From CAYXWM01 sp964468805 (lineage in GTDB: Bacteria; Bacillota; Clostridia; Lachnospirales; WRBF01), in NCBI GenBank assembly GCA_964468805.1, contig CAYXWM010000085.1, forward strand, positions 1 to 7,679: a stretch of DNA of 7,679 nt. Reading direction: 5' to 3'. Position numbers and translations under genes: made by a program. Position 1 is the stretch's first letter; each line of letters starts with the position of its first letter. The notes below the pieces were generated by a model. That model worked only from the letters and a program-made list of their open reading frames with translations, ran no database searches and was not told where the DNA came from. Positions 1 through 6,152 of the stretch are shown here, piece after piece.

Positions 1-59
1 CTATGGGTAAAGAATTCAGAGCAAAACACGGCTATGACGTTGCATTTACTCGCAGATAA
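1..59 (+). CDS. 3' end of an unidentified gene (partial)
   Basis: In the frame starting at base 3 there are 18 codons ending in TAA at 57-59. They give a basic C-terminus that reads GKEFRAKHGYDVAFTRR after a Met. Codon choice (GGT, GAC, GGC, TTC, AGA, GCA) matches the complete genes downstream, which is why I favour this frame. The frame starting at base 1 is also open, to about base 105, but its codons look like AT-rich noise. The fragment is too short to assign to a family. Its position about 310 bases upstream of the dehydrogenase, on the same strand, makes it a plausible further member of the sugar locus. Nothing shows whether it shares a transcript with the dehydrogenase. Confidence 0.5.
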   Translation, partial: MGKEFRAKHGYDVAFTRR

Positions 60-96
60 TAAGAGTAATTTTCCTAAGCCAAAAATTTTAAATACA

Positions 97-230
97 TACA
101 CTTAATTGCATAAGTAATAGTAACAAAAGTTATTCTACGTAAACGGTTCGCGCTTGCGTTAAAAAAAACACCGGTCGCTCACCACTGCGAATATACGCTT
201 TTGTTATTACTTAACTCGAAATTAAGTATA
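97..230 (+). repeat. Long imperfect inverted repeat (foldback, about 130 bases)
   Basis: Several blocks pair in order. Bases 100-107 (ACTTAATT) pair with 220-227, 111-117 with 207-213, 121-129 (TAACAAAAG) with 198-206, and 131-135 with 189-193. Small bulges or internal loops separate the blocks. The apex (about 136-188) is GC-richer and contains an A8 run at 161-168 and ACCGGT at 170-175. No T-run follows on the + strand, so this is not an ordinary terminator. It could be a structured leader or 3' UTR, or the remnant of a small palindromic mobile repeat. Confidence 0.5.
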
Positions 231-259
231 CACATCACAACGACAGATTCTTTTATTCG

Positions 260-320
260 TAAATAGATTACTTTTCAAGTTTTTTAATACTCCTTTTTTT
301 CTTGAAAAGTAATCTGTTTA
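260..320 (+). repeat. Perfect 15-bp inverted repeat with T-rich loop
   Basis: AGATTACTTTTCAAG at 265-279 is exactly matched by its reverse complement at 301-315. Pairing continues outward through one T-G wobble (264/316) to 260/320, giving a 20-bp stem. The 21-base loop (280-300) is almost all pyrimidine, with two T-runs around AATACTCC. The structure lies 51 bases before the dehydrogenase start. What follows it is not T-rich, so the form is not that of a Rho-independent terminator. A 5' UTR regulatory hairpin or a protein-binding palindrome are both possible. Confidence 0.65.
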
Positions 321-371
321 ACAAGACGTAATTATCGATTTTATCCATATACATATACAGGAGGTTTTAAT

Positions 372-1427
372 ATGCAAGGTATGATGAAAACCCTGGTTGT
401 AGACAAAGACGGAAAACTCTCTGTAGAACAATGCCAAATACCCGAATATAATGAATGTCAAGCCCTGGTTAAAACCATAAGCTGCGGTATTTGCAACGGC
501 ACAGACGGAAAGCTTATACACGGTACTTTCAAAGGATTCAATAAAGATGTTTACCCTGTAATGCTCGGTCATGAAGCCGTGGGTGAAGTTATTGAAATCG
601 GTTCAAAAGTTACTTCTTTTAAAATCGGCGACAAAGTCCTCTTACCTTTTGCAGGTCCTTTAAGCGGATTTACCTGTGGTTGGGGTTCTTATTCAGAATA
701 CGGCGTAGTATGTGACCCCGAAGCTTTTGCTGCCAACGGAACCTCCAAAGATTCCAAAGACTTCCCGGAATGTGCCTTTGCTCAAACCGTTGTAGACAAA
801 GACATAGATCCGGTTAAAGCAGCAATGATTATTACTCTTCGTGAAGTTTTAAGCTCCATCAAAAGGTTCGGTGTCAAAGAAAACGAAAGCGTTGTTGTTT
901 ACGGTTGCGGTCCGGTTGGTCTTACCTTTATTAAATTTATGAGACTTATGGGCGTTAACCCCATCGTAGCAGTAGACATAGTAGACGAAAAACTCGAAAC
1001 AGCCAAATCCAAAGGCGCTACATATACTTTCAACGGAAAAGATGAAAAATTGGTAGAAAAAATAAGAGAAATCTTCCCTGACGGCGTTGATTACGTTATC
1101 GATGCGGCAGGAATTTTGGCAATAATCAACCAAGCTCTTCTCCTTATCAGAGACGCAGGAAAAATCTGCTGTTACGGCATTGCGTCCAAAACCAACTTCA
1201 ACGTTGATTGGGAAAACGCTCCTTACAACTGGCAATTACAATTCCAACAATTCCCGTCAAAAGCCGAAGAAGGTGCAGTTAACAACCAAGTTACAGCTTG
1301 GATTAAAGACGGCATTATCGACCTTGACGAATATATCTCCGACATCGTTGATTTCAAAGACATTCTTTCCGCTTTCGAAAGACTTGAAAAAGGTCAAATC
1401 GAAAAGAAATGCATCATAAAATACTAG
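372..1427 (+). CDS. Medium-chain zinc-type alcohol/polyol dehydrogenase
   Basis: This 351-residue protein has the normal length of the zinc-dependent medium-chain dehydrogenase family and both of its domains. The N-terminal GroES-like catalytic domain holds a CGICNGTD motif at 38-45 and GHE at 66-68. Cys41 (or Cys38), His67 and Glu68 are therefore the likely ligands of the catalytic zinc. The Rossmann domain has GCGPVG at 178-183. Asp202 at the end of the next strand normally favours NAD over NADP. The four-cysteine structural zinc lobe of many relatives is missing; residues 95-115 instead read GPLSGFTCGWGSYSEY and onward. The ATG at 372 follows AGGAGG (359-364) by 7 bases, a strong start. 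The isomerase gene starts 72 bases downstream, so the two are probably cotranscribed and act on related sugars or polyols in the cytoplasm. The class is secure; the substrate is not. Threonine, sorbitol and inosose-type dehydrogenases share this fold. Confidence 0.86.
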   Translation: MQGMMKTLVVDKDGKLSVEQCQIPEYNECQALVKTISCGICNGTDGKLIHGTFKGFNKDVYPVMLGHEAVGEVIEIGSKVTSFKIGDKVLLPFAGPLSGFTCGWGSYSEYGVVCDPEAFAANGTSKDSKDFPECAFAQTVVDKDIDPVKAAMIITLREVLSSIKRFGVKENESVVVYGCGPVGLTFIKFMRLMGVNPIVAVDIVDEKLETAKSKGATYTFNGKDEKLVEKIREIFPDGVDYVIDAAGILAIINQALLLIRDAGKICCYGIASKTNFNVDWENAPYNWQLQFQQFPSKAEEGAVNNQVTAWIKDGIIDLDEYISDIVDFKDILSAFERLEKGQIEKKCIIKY

Positions 1428-1499
1428 GGCATATTCCCGGAATTCTCAAACAGCAATTCATTTTAATACCGGTTATACACCGGTATAAGGAGAATTTTT
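1428..1499 (+). promoter_or_regulatory. Short intergenic spacer with stem-loop touching the isomerase ribosome site
   Basis: ATACCGGT at 1466-1473 and its reverse complement ACCGGTAT at 1479-1486 form a perfect 8-bp stem with a 5-base loop (TATAC). The stem ends directly against the Shine-Dalgarno AAGGAG at 1487-1492, which is 7 bases before the ATG at 1500. Each arm contains the self-complementary ACCGGT. The placement suggests an influence on translation or mRNA decay of the isomerase cistron, but this is inference. Confidence 0.6.
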
Positions 1500-2936
1500 A
1501 TGAAGCTTAAAATCGGATTTATGGGAGCCATACATCCCAATATGCCCGGGGATGATACAGGCGTTTTAAATAAAATCATGGGCGACATGGAAAAAATGCA
1601 AAACCTATACGATTATGAATTGGTTTGCATTAAAGAACCCTTGCGTTCGGAAGAAGATGCCGCAAAAGCCGTGGACTTTATGAACAAAGAAGCAGTGGAC
1701 TTTTTAATGCTGATTACCACCAGCTTGGGTAACGGCAGGGTTATGATACCCGTTGCAAAATCCAATGCTCCCTTGGGACTTTGGGCTATTCCCGAACCGG
1801 TAACTTGCGGCGTTCTTCAACTTAATTCCTTCTGCGGACTTAATATGTTCTCCGCTATTATTGACAAATACTGGGCACATAAAGATATACGCTTCAAATG
1901 GTTTTACGGCTACCCGGACAGCGAAATGTTTAAAGAACGTTTCGGAATTACCGTTAAGGCTCTTAAAGGGGTTAAGGCTGTAAAAGAGGCAAGAATCGGC
2001 GTAATAGGCGACGTTGCCAACGGTTTTGAAAACTTTATCTTTGACGAAAGAGAACTTAACGCCAAACTGGGCTCATATGTATATACCAGACACGGTGTAC
2101 CGGATATAGTAAAAATAGCAGAAGGCTATTCGGAAAACGAAGTTTCCGCTTACACAGCCGAACTGCTTAAAGTAGGCAAAAAGTCAGACCGTCTTAAAGA
2201 CGAACACATGGCAAAATTCGCAAGAACAGCTATGGCTTTCGAGCAGTTTGCAAAAGAAAACAACTACAACGCCTTGGCAATCAACTGTTGGCCAACTTTC
2301 CAACAATATTACAATATAGCTATTTGCTCCGTTATGTCTCATTTAAACAATATAGGAATAGCCGCCTCCTGCGAGGCTGATGTTCCCGGCGTTTTGAATA
2401 TGCTTATGCTTAACGCCATAAGCAACGACAAAGCCGCTCTTATGGACTTGGTTTCCATAGATGACAAGGATAATTCAGTTAACCTTTGGCATTGCGGACC
2501 GGCTCCCGCTTGTTTTGCAAATGAAAAAGGCGTTAAATGGGATAATCACTTTAATATCGGAAAATATTGTGACGGCAAATGGGTAGGTGACGGTGTAGTA
2601 GCTGACCTTACCTTTAAACCCGGTAAGCTTACCATAGCCCGTATGAGCTGTACTTTTGACGATATGTTCGTTATGACAGGTGATATATTGAACAAAGAAG
2701 GCTTCGAAGGTTCAACCGGCTGGATGGGTAACCTTACCATGCAGGGTACAAAACTGGATGCCAAAATGTTCATAGAAACCCTTATAGATAACCGTATTGA
2801 CCACCATTTCCCGGTTGTTTACGGCGATATCTCCAACGAACTTTATGAGCTTTCCGCTTGGTTAAAACTTAAAACAGCTCAACCTGTAGAATATGTTCCT
2901 TACATGAAAAATAAGGTGAACAAAGTTTTAATCTAA
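1500..2936 (+). CDS. L-fucose/L-arabinose isomerase-superfamily protein (sugar isomerase-like)
   Basis: This 478-residue protein resembles cytoplasmic metal-dependent aldose-ketose isomerases of the FucI/AraA superfamily. Recognisable family landmarks come in order: CWP at 263-265, GIAASCEADVPG with Glu292 and Asp294, MDLVS with Asp316, LWHCG at 329-333, and a C-terminal DHHFP with His435-His436. By analogy with FucI, whose Mn2+ is bound by Glu, Asp and His, the best ligand candidates are Glu292, Asp316 and His435 or His436. This assignment is inferred. The protein is shorter than E. coli FucI (about 590 residues) and fits the smaller FucI-like group. The ATG at 1500 follows AAGGAG by 7 bases. 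It sits 72 bases after the dehydrogenase and upstream of a sugar importer, so a catabolic role is likely. The substrate is undecided: L-fucose, L-arabinose and sulfoquinovose isomerases all belong to this superfamily, and many relatives are uncharacterised. Confidence 0.82.
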   Translation: MKLKIGFMGAIHPNMPGDDTGVLNKIMGDMEKMQNLYDYELVCIKEPLRSEEDAAKAVDFMNKEAVDFLMLITTSLGNGRVMIPVAKSNAPLGLWAIPEPVTCGVLQLNSFCGLNMFSAIIDKYWAHKDIRFKWFYGYPDSEMFKERFGITVKALKGVKAVKEARIGVIGDVANGFENFIFDERELNAKLGSYVYTRHGVPDIVKIAEGYSENEVSAYTAELLKVGKKSDRLKDEHMAKFARTAMAFEQFAKENNYNALAINCWPTFQQYYNIAICSVMSHLNNIGIAASCEADVPGVLNMLMLNAISNDKAALMDLVSIDDKDNSVNLWHCGPAPACFANEKGVKWDNHFNIGKYCDGKWVGDGVVADLTFKPGKLTIARMSCTFDDMFVMTGDILNKEGFEGSTGWMGNLTMQGTKLDAKMFIETLIDNRIDHHFPVVYGDISNELYELSAWLKLKTAQPVEYVPYMKNKVNKVLI

Positions 2937-2986
2937 CTAAAACTGATTCGCACTTAAACAATTAAGACCCAATGCCGAAAAACAAA

Positions 2987-3025
2987 GTTAAAGTATACTT
3001 TATTGCATACACTGTATACTTTAAC
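2987..3025 (+). repeat. Perfect 12-bp inverted repeat downstream of the isomerase gene
   Basis: GTTAAAGTATAC at 2987-2998 is exactly complementary to GTATACTTTAAC at 3014-3025, with a 15-base loop. It starts 50 bases after the isomerase stop. It is AT-rich and is followed by CCTGAAATACG rather than a T-run, so an intrinsic terminator is unlikely. A 3'-end stabilising hairpin or a regulator-binding site fits better. Confidence 0.6.
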
Positions 3026-3116
3026 CTGAAATACGAAGATACAACGTTTAAATTACTTCCCCATAGATTGCTGTTCTATGACCGGATGTTTCTTATCCAC
3101 CTTCATTACTGCATCG

Positions 3117-3231
3117 AAATTAAAATCTTGTGAAAATTAAACCCTACTTTTTGAAACAAAACATTACAATTTTAGCGGAAAATAATTTTTCAGGAAACAA
3201 GGTCACTAATGTTTCACAAGATTTTTAATTT
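3117..3231 (+). repeat. Widely spaced inverted repeat (19/20 bases) upstream of the importer
   Basis: AAATTAAAATCTTGTGAAA at 3117-3135 recurs in inverted orientation at 3212-3231, with one extra T in the right copy. The right copy covers the place where a -35 element would lie for the TATAAT at 3242. The arm centres are about 95 bases apart, close to nine helical turns. Possible roles are a pair of regulator sites that loop the DNA, a large hairpin in RNA, or the terminal repeats of a 115-base mobile element remnant. Confidence 0.55.
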
Positions 3232-3241
3232 ATACTGACCC

Positions 3242-3269
3242 TATAATATATATAAGGGGTTGGTATTAT
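3242..3269 (+). promoter_or_regulatory. Candidate -10 elements for the binding-protein gene
   Basis: A perfect TATAAT at 3242-3247 and a TG-extended TATTAT at 3264-3269 (TG at 3261-3262) lie 59-86 bases before the GTG start. Neither has a good -35 at 16-18 bases, so an activator, or an extended -10 in the second case, would have to compensate. The region is AT-rich, so chance matches are likely. Confidence 0.35.
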
Positions 3270-3312
3270 ACAGCTCTTATCTCTGTTAAAGAGAAAGACA
3301 AAGTATATTAAT

Positions 3313-3320
3313 AAGGAGGA
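3313..3320 (+). promoter_or_regulatory. Ribosome binding site that fixes the GTG start of the binding protein
   Basis: AAGGAGGA is 7 bases before GTG at 3328. The signal peptide begins directly at this codon (MKRIISVV), so GTG is the true start. Confidence 0.9.
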
Positions 3321-3327
3321 AAAGTAA

Positions 3328-4527
3328 GTGAAAAGAATAATTTCAGTTGTATTGTTAGTCTGTCTTTTAGCTCTTTCTGCAGTAGGATGCTCGGGTCCGG
3401 CTCCGTCTCCATCACCCGCCACTCCTGACGCAACCCCCGCTGCTAATCCGGCAGATAATCCGGAACCTCAAACTCCGGCTGAACCCGCACAAACTTCATC
3501 AACCGATTGGAAAAAATTCACTATCGATCCTAAGAACATTCCTCAAGAAAAACTCGATACTACAGTTTATTTGGCAGCATCTATCAGGGGCTTGGATAAT
3601 CCCTACATAGTTACCATTATCGAAGGTATGAATATGTTTGGCGAATATCTCGACAGCATAGGTCAAAAACATGAAATCCAAATCCTCGATTCCGGCGGTT
3701 CCAATGACAAAGAAGTTGACAATATGCGTCAATTCGCTGCAAAAGCCGGCGGTAATGCCCTTGCATACTCTGACCCCAACGAATCCGCTATTGCTCCTGC
3801 ATTGGTTGAAGCTATGGCAGAATCCGGCGGTTACCTGGGCACAGCTTGGAACAAACCGGACGATATAGGTCCCGAAGATTACAACCCCAACTGGGTAATC
3901 CACACTTCACCCGATAACGTTACAAATTCAGAAATGATCAGTAAAGCTATGTTCGAAAAAATGGGCGGCAAAGGCAAAATCTTCGTTATTGAAGGTATGC
4001 TGGGTAACACAGCCGCTACCACCAGAGCCGAAGGTCTTGACAAAGCCCTTGCTCAATACCCCAACGTTGAAGTTGTTGGCAGAGACACAGGTAACTGGGA
4101 CTCCAAACAAGCTCTTAACTTGGTTGAAACTTGGCTTAACCAACATAAAGATGTAGCCGGTATTTGGTGTGCAAACGACAATATGGCTATGGGCGCAATC
4201 CAAGCTTTGGACAAAGTTGGCCTTAAAGGCAAAGTTTTTGTTGTAGGTATTGATGCAACTAACGATATGCTGGGGGCTATCAAAGAAGGTTCCGCTACAG
4301 CTACCGTTTCATCCAACGGCTATTTACAAGGCGGTTATACCCTTGCCATCTCTTACGCTGCTTGGGCAGGATTAATCAATCCCGAAGAATTGCCAAAAGA
4401 ATATCGTGAGTTTGCTACTCCGGCTATTCTTATTACATCCGAAAATGTTGATCAATATATCAAAGAATTCGTTGATAACAAACCGAAATTAGACTTCGCC
4501 AAGATATTTGAATGTAAAGCCGACTAA
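3328..4527 (+). CDS. Sugar ABC importer substrate-binding lipoprotein (RbsB-like, CUT2)
   Basis: This 399-residue protein captures the sugar outside the membrane and delivers it to the permease encoded downstream. The start is a lipoprotein signal peptide: MKR, a hydrophobic stretch (4-19), then AVGC with Cys21 as the lipidated residue. A flexible Pro/Ala/Ser spacer runs from 22 to about 58. The rest is a two-lobed periplasmic-binding fold of the ribose type. Characteristic sugar-contact regions are LDNPY (Asn91), TTRAEG (Arg233), ANDNMAMG (Asn283-Asp284) and GIDATND (Asp309), the usual positions of ligand-binding Asn, Arg and Asp in RbsB and MglB. A lipid anchor points to a monoderm host. 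The ligand cannot be read from the sequence; a pentose, hexose or deoxysugar is likely given the isomerase upstream. It is separated from its permease by 592 bases, unusual for one operon. Classification is very secure. Confidence 0.95.
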   Translation: MKRIISVVLLVCLLALSAVGCSGPAPSPSPATPDATPAANPADNPEPQTPAEPAQTSSTDWKKFTIDPKNIPQEKLDTTVYLAASIRGLDNPYIVTIIEGMNMFGEYLDSIGQKHEIQILDSGGSNDKEVDNMRQFAAKAGGNALAYSDPNESAIAPALVEAMAESGGYLGTAWNKPDDIGPEDYNPNWVIHTSPDNVTNSEMISKAMFEKMGGKGKIFVIEGMLGNTAATTRAEGLDKALAQYPNVEVVGRDTGNWDSKQALNLVETWLNQHKDVAGIWCANDNMAMGAIQALDKVGLKGKVFVVGIDATNDMLGAIKEGSATATVSSNGYLQGGYTLAISYAAWAGLINPEELPKEYREFATPAILITSENVDQYIKEFVDNKPKLDFAKIFECKAD

Positions 4528-4558
4528 TTTTACGGAATAATACCGATTCTGTTAAAAG

Positions 4559-4609
4559 GTACAGATATATTTGTCCGTGTTAGTTTTACACCGTCAAATA
4601 TATCTGTAC
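4559..4609 (+). repeat. Perfect 15-bp inverted repeat after the binding-protein gene
   Basis: GTACAGATATATTTG at 4559-4573 is exactly complementary to 4595-4609. Inside, GTGT at 4577-4580 pairs with ACAC at 4588-4591 to leave a 7-base loop. The hairpin begins 31 bases after the stop codon. The next bases (TCACTAAGG) contain no T-run. Stem-loops between binding-protein and permease genes are known in other importers to protect the upstream mRNA and raise binding-protein levels. That is the most likely role here, by inference. Confidence 0.7.
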
Positions 4610-4647
4610 TCACTAAGGATTTGTATAAACGGACTTTACAAGGATTA

Positions 4648-4698
4648 AATATTTACTCAGGGCGGTTTTGGATCAACTTCCAAAACCGCTGAAATATT
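4648..4698 (+). repeat. GC-rich stem-loop extended by an AT stem
   Basis: GCGGTTTTGGA at 4662-4672 pairs perfectly with TCCAAAACCGC at 4679-4689 around a 6-base loop. Below an unequal internal loop, AATATTT at 4648-4654 pairs with AAATATT at 4692-4698. The 11-bp core is compact enough to act as a terminator stem, but only TGAAATATTAAC follows it. It could be a processing or stabilising structure, or a terminator needing other factors. Confidence 0.6.
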
Positions 4699-4990
4699 AA
4701 CTTTAGAAAAAATAGGATTTTTCCTTTCAGAATATATTTTCAAAACGAATTTTGATTACACGAAATTATACTTCACAATGAACCGTTAATTAAAAGAAAT
4801 TCCCTTGTAAACAACGGATTTAAGTATAATGACTGCAATATATCAAAATTTATCATACATTTACCATTCTATTAACAACTCCTTAAACATTTAATTGTCC
4901 AACCTACCAAGATGTTATTAAAATAGTTTGCCTAAAACTCACCTTATCTGAGCCGGCAAAAAGTTAATAAGGGCAAAAAACAAATAGCCG

Positions 4991-5018
4991 TTGAGTGTAA
5001 GTCATAGGGCTGAATAAT
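4991..5018 (+). promoter_or_regulatory. Candidate promoter for permease and ATPase genes
   Basis: TTGAGT at 4991-4996 and AATAAT at 5013-5018 are separated by 16 bases, matching four and five of six consensus positions. The pair lies about 100 bases before the permease start. An alternative is TTGTTA (5038-5043) with CATACT (5062-5067). AT-rich DNA gives many such matches. The argument for a promoter here is mainly the long gap. Confidence 0.35.
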
Positions 5019-5119
5019 AAGTCTTAAAGATTCGGCATTGTTAGTTATTTAACAATTTCCGCATACTCAATTACTCTCATCGGCTCCATATAACGGCTTT
5101 TTATAAAGGAGTGGATTAA

Positions 5120-6139
5120 ATGTCTCAATGCGTAAACCGGGAAATGACCATTGCCCAAGAGTTTGACGCCAAAATAAAATCCGAAAACAAACGTATGAAA
5201 ATAATGCAAATTGCTCCTTTATTGGTTTTGGCTGCATTGGTTGCGTTTTTTACGGCAGTTAGAGGATCGGCCTTTGCATCCCCTGAAAACTTGGACGCAA
5301 TCTTGAATCAGATGGCAATTCCTCTCTTGATTTCCATAGGGCTTACATACGTTATTCTAATCGGTAGTATTGACCTTTCCATAGACGGTGTGGTTGGAAT
5401 GTCCGCCGCATTTATGTCTCTGTTGGTTTTAAATAATAAAAATGCCAATGATTTGGGCCTTTTCGGTATTTTAATCGCCATTGCGGCTTGCGTGGTTATA
5501 GGACTAATAATAGGTTTGGTTCACGTAAAAGTAAAAATACCGTCGTTTATGGTTTCTTTCAGTTTTATGTATATTGCTTTGGGTCTTGCCATGTTATCTT
5601 ACGGCGGAATCCCCGCAAAAATTACAGACCCCGGCATAGTTGAAATACCAAAAACAGCTTTCTTTGGAATACCGGTTATTACCTGGGTATCCTTTGGAGT
5701 ACTTTTAATTGCATACTTAATTCAAGAATACACCGCTTTCGGCAGACATATGTATGCCGTGGGAACCTCCGAAAACATTCCCCGTATGGCAGGTGTAAAC
5801 GTTAATAAAGTAAAAATTCTCGTATTTATTTTTGCCGCTGCTTGTTATGGCGTTGCGGGCGTTTTGGGAGCTATAAGACTGGGTCAGGGTCAAATGCAAA
5901 TAGGCGTGGGCACCATGTTCCCGGCACAGGCCGCGGTTGTTGTTGGCGGTACTTCTCTTTCCGGCGGTAAAGGCGGCGTGCTGAATACTCTTATCGGCGT
6001 TATCATCATAACTGTATTGGAAAACGGACTTGTTTTAATGGGAGTAAGCCCCTATATAAAAACCGGCATTCAAGGTTTGATTATCATTGTGGCTGTAGCG
6101 CTCACCGTAATGCGTTCCAACAAAACCATTTGCAAATAA
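5120..6139 (+). CDS. Sugar ABC importer permease (RbsC-like, CUT2)
   Basis: This 339-residue integral membrane protein, of the usual family length (about 320-340), forms the translocation pore, probably as a homodimer with the double-domain ATPase made by the next gene. A hydrophilic N-terminal tail (1-27) precedes several hydrophobic segments, beginning at about 29-47 and 66-81. The family hallmark following the second appears as GSIDLSIDG at 82-90; relatives usually have GIDLSVG. The cytoplasmic coupling-loop region reads VGTSENIPRMAGVNVNKVK, matching the AxGxNxxAARxSGI pattern that contacts the ATPase. A glycine-rich VVGGTSLSGGKG segment follows, also typical. The ATG at 5120 is preceded by AAAGGAG (5105-5111) at 8 bases, so I prefer it to internal Met9 or Met26. 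The ATPase gene begins 13 bases after its stop. Family assignment is very secure; the transported sugar is not determined. Confidence 0.96.
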   Translation: MSQCVNREMTIAQEFDAKIKSENKRMKIMQIAPLLVLAALVAFFTAVRGSAFASPENLDAILNQMAIPLLISIGLTYVILIGSIDLSIDGVVGMSAAFMSLLVLNNKNANDLGLFGILIAIAACVVIGLIIGLVHVKVKIPSFMVSFSFMYIALGLAMLSYGGIPAKITDPGIVEIPKTAFFGIPVITWVSFGVLLIAYLIQEYTAFGRHMYAVGTSENIPRMAGVNVNKVKILVFIFAAACYGVAGVLGAIRLGQGQMQIGVGTMFPAQAAVVVGGTSLSGGKGGVLNTLIGVIIITVLENGLVLMGVSPYIKTGIQGLIIIVAVALTVMRSNKTICK

Positions 6140-6145
6140 GGGGTG
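6138..6145 (+). promoter_or_regulatory. Ribosome site overlapping the permease stop, fixing the GTG start of the ATPase
   Basis: AAGGGGTG shares its first two bases with the permease stop codon TAA (6137-6139). It lies 7-9 bases before GTG at 6153. The overlap suggests translational coupling of permease and ATPase. Confidence 0.75.
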
Positions 6146-6152
6146 AAAATAC

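Larger units (their letters stand above)
60..371 (+). other. Intergenic region with two foldback structures, no gene seen
   Basis: These 312 bases separate the partial first gene from the dehydrogenase and are AT-rich apart from a GC-richer patch at about 143-190. I find no open frame with a credible start, no tRNA-like fold and no convincing -35/-10 pair. The region is dominated by two consecutive inverted repeats, at about 97-230 and 260-320, listed separately. A promoter for the dehydrogenase-isomerase pair should lie here or in the upstream gene, but I cannot place it. Confidence 0.6.
2937..3327 (+). other. Intergenic region between isomerase and importer, with inverted repeats and promoter-like elements
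   Basis: These 391 bases hold no credible gene. A 20-codon frame from the ATG at 3079 lacks a ribosome site. Three structures stand out: the 12-bp inverted repeat at 2987-3025, a small CATAG/CTATG hairpin at 3062-3080, and the widely spaced inverted repeat at 3117-3231. A TATAAT lies at 3242-3247 and a TG-extended TATTAT at 3261-3269. The importer probably has its own start of transcription in the last 100 bases. Confidence 0.6.
4528..5119 (+). other. Long intergenic region between binding protein and permease, with hairpins, no gene seen
   Basis: These 592 AT-rich bases interrupt an otherwise standard importer operon. I see no gene; the best short frame (21 codons from 4829) has no ribosome site. 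The 5' part holds two strong stem-loops (4559-4609 and 4648-4698). The middle has ATTATACTT at 4765-4773 with its inverted copy at 4822-4830, and an inner CCGTT/AACGG pair (4783-4787, 4813-4817). The 3' part has a GCTGAAT/ATTCGGC pair (about 5009-5037, one G-U), TTGTTA/TAACAA at 5038-5055, and a promoter-like pair at 4991-5018. An untranslated or processed RNA is possible but not shown. Confidence 0.6.

Noticed and set aside
138..151. CGTAAACGGTTCGC resembles the left half and core of a CcpA catabolite-repression site
   Set aside because: The first base and the whole right half (three of the fixed positions) do not match the consensus, so the dyad needed for CcpA is absent.
219..309. Minus-strand AAAAGGAG in the 280-300 loop followed by a TTG-started 18-codon frame
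   Set aside because: The frame is tiny and has a rare start codon. The purine run is simply the complement of the T-rich loop.
849..1235. Minus-strand 128-codon frame within the dehydrogenase gene
   Set aside because: It lies wholly inside a well-supported gene on the other strand and shows no recognisable domain.
3079..3141. 20-codon frame starting ATG ACC GGA between isomerase and importer
   Set aside because: No ribosome site, and it runs through the left arm of the 3117-3231 inverted repeat.
3225..3422. Minus-strand frame overlapping the start of the binding-protein gene
   Set aside because: It is a shadow of the Pro/Ala-rich spacer codons and has no ribosome site, while the + strand gene is certain.
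4662..4689. GC-rich stem-loop as a Rho-independent terminator of the binding-protein gene
   Set aside because: No T-run follows on the + strand, and none follows on the - strand, so I list it only as a stem-loop.
4829..4894. 21-codon frame starting ATG ACT GCA in the long gap
   Set aside because: No Shine-Dalgarno site precedes it, the composition is that of the surrounding AT-rich DNA, and it overlaps an inverted repeat arm.
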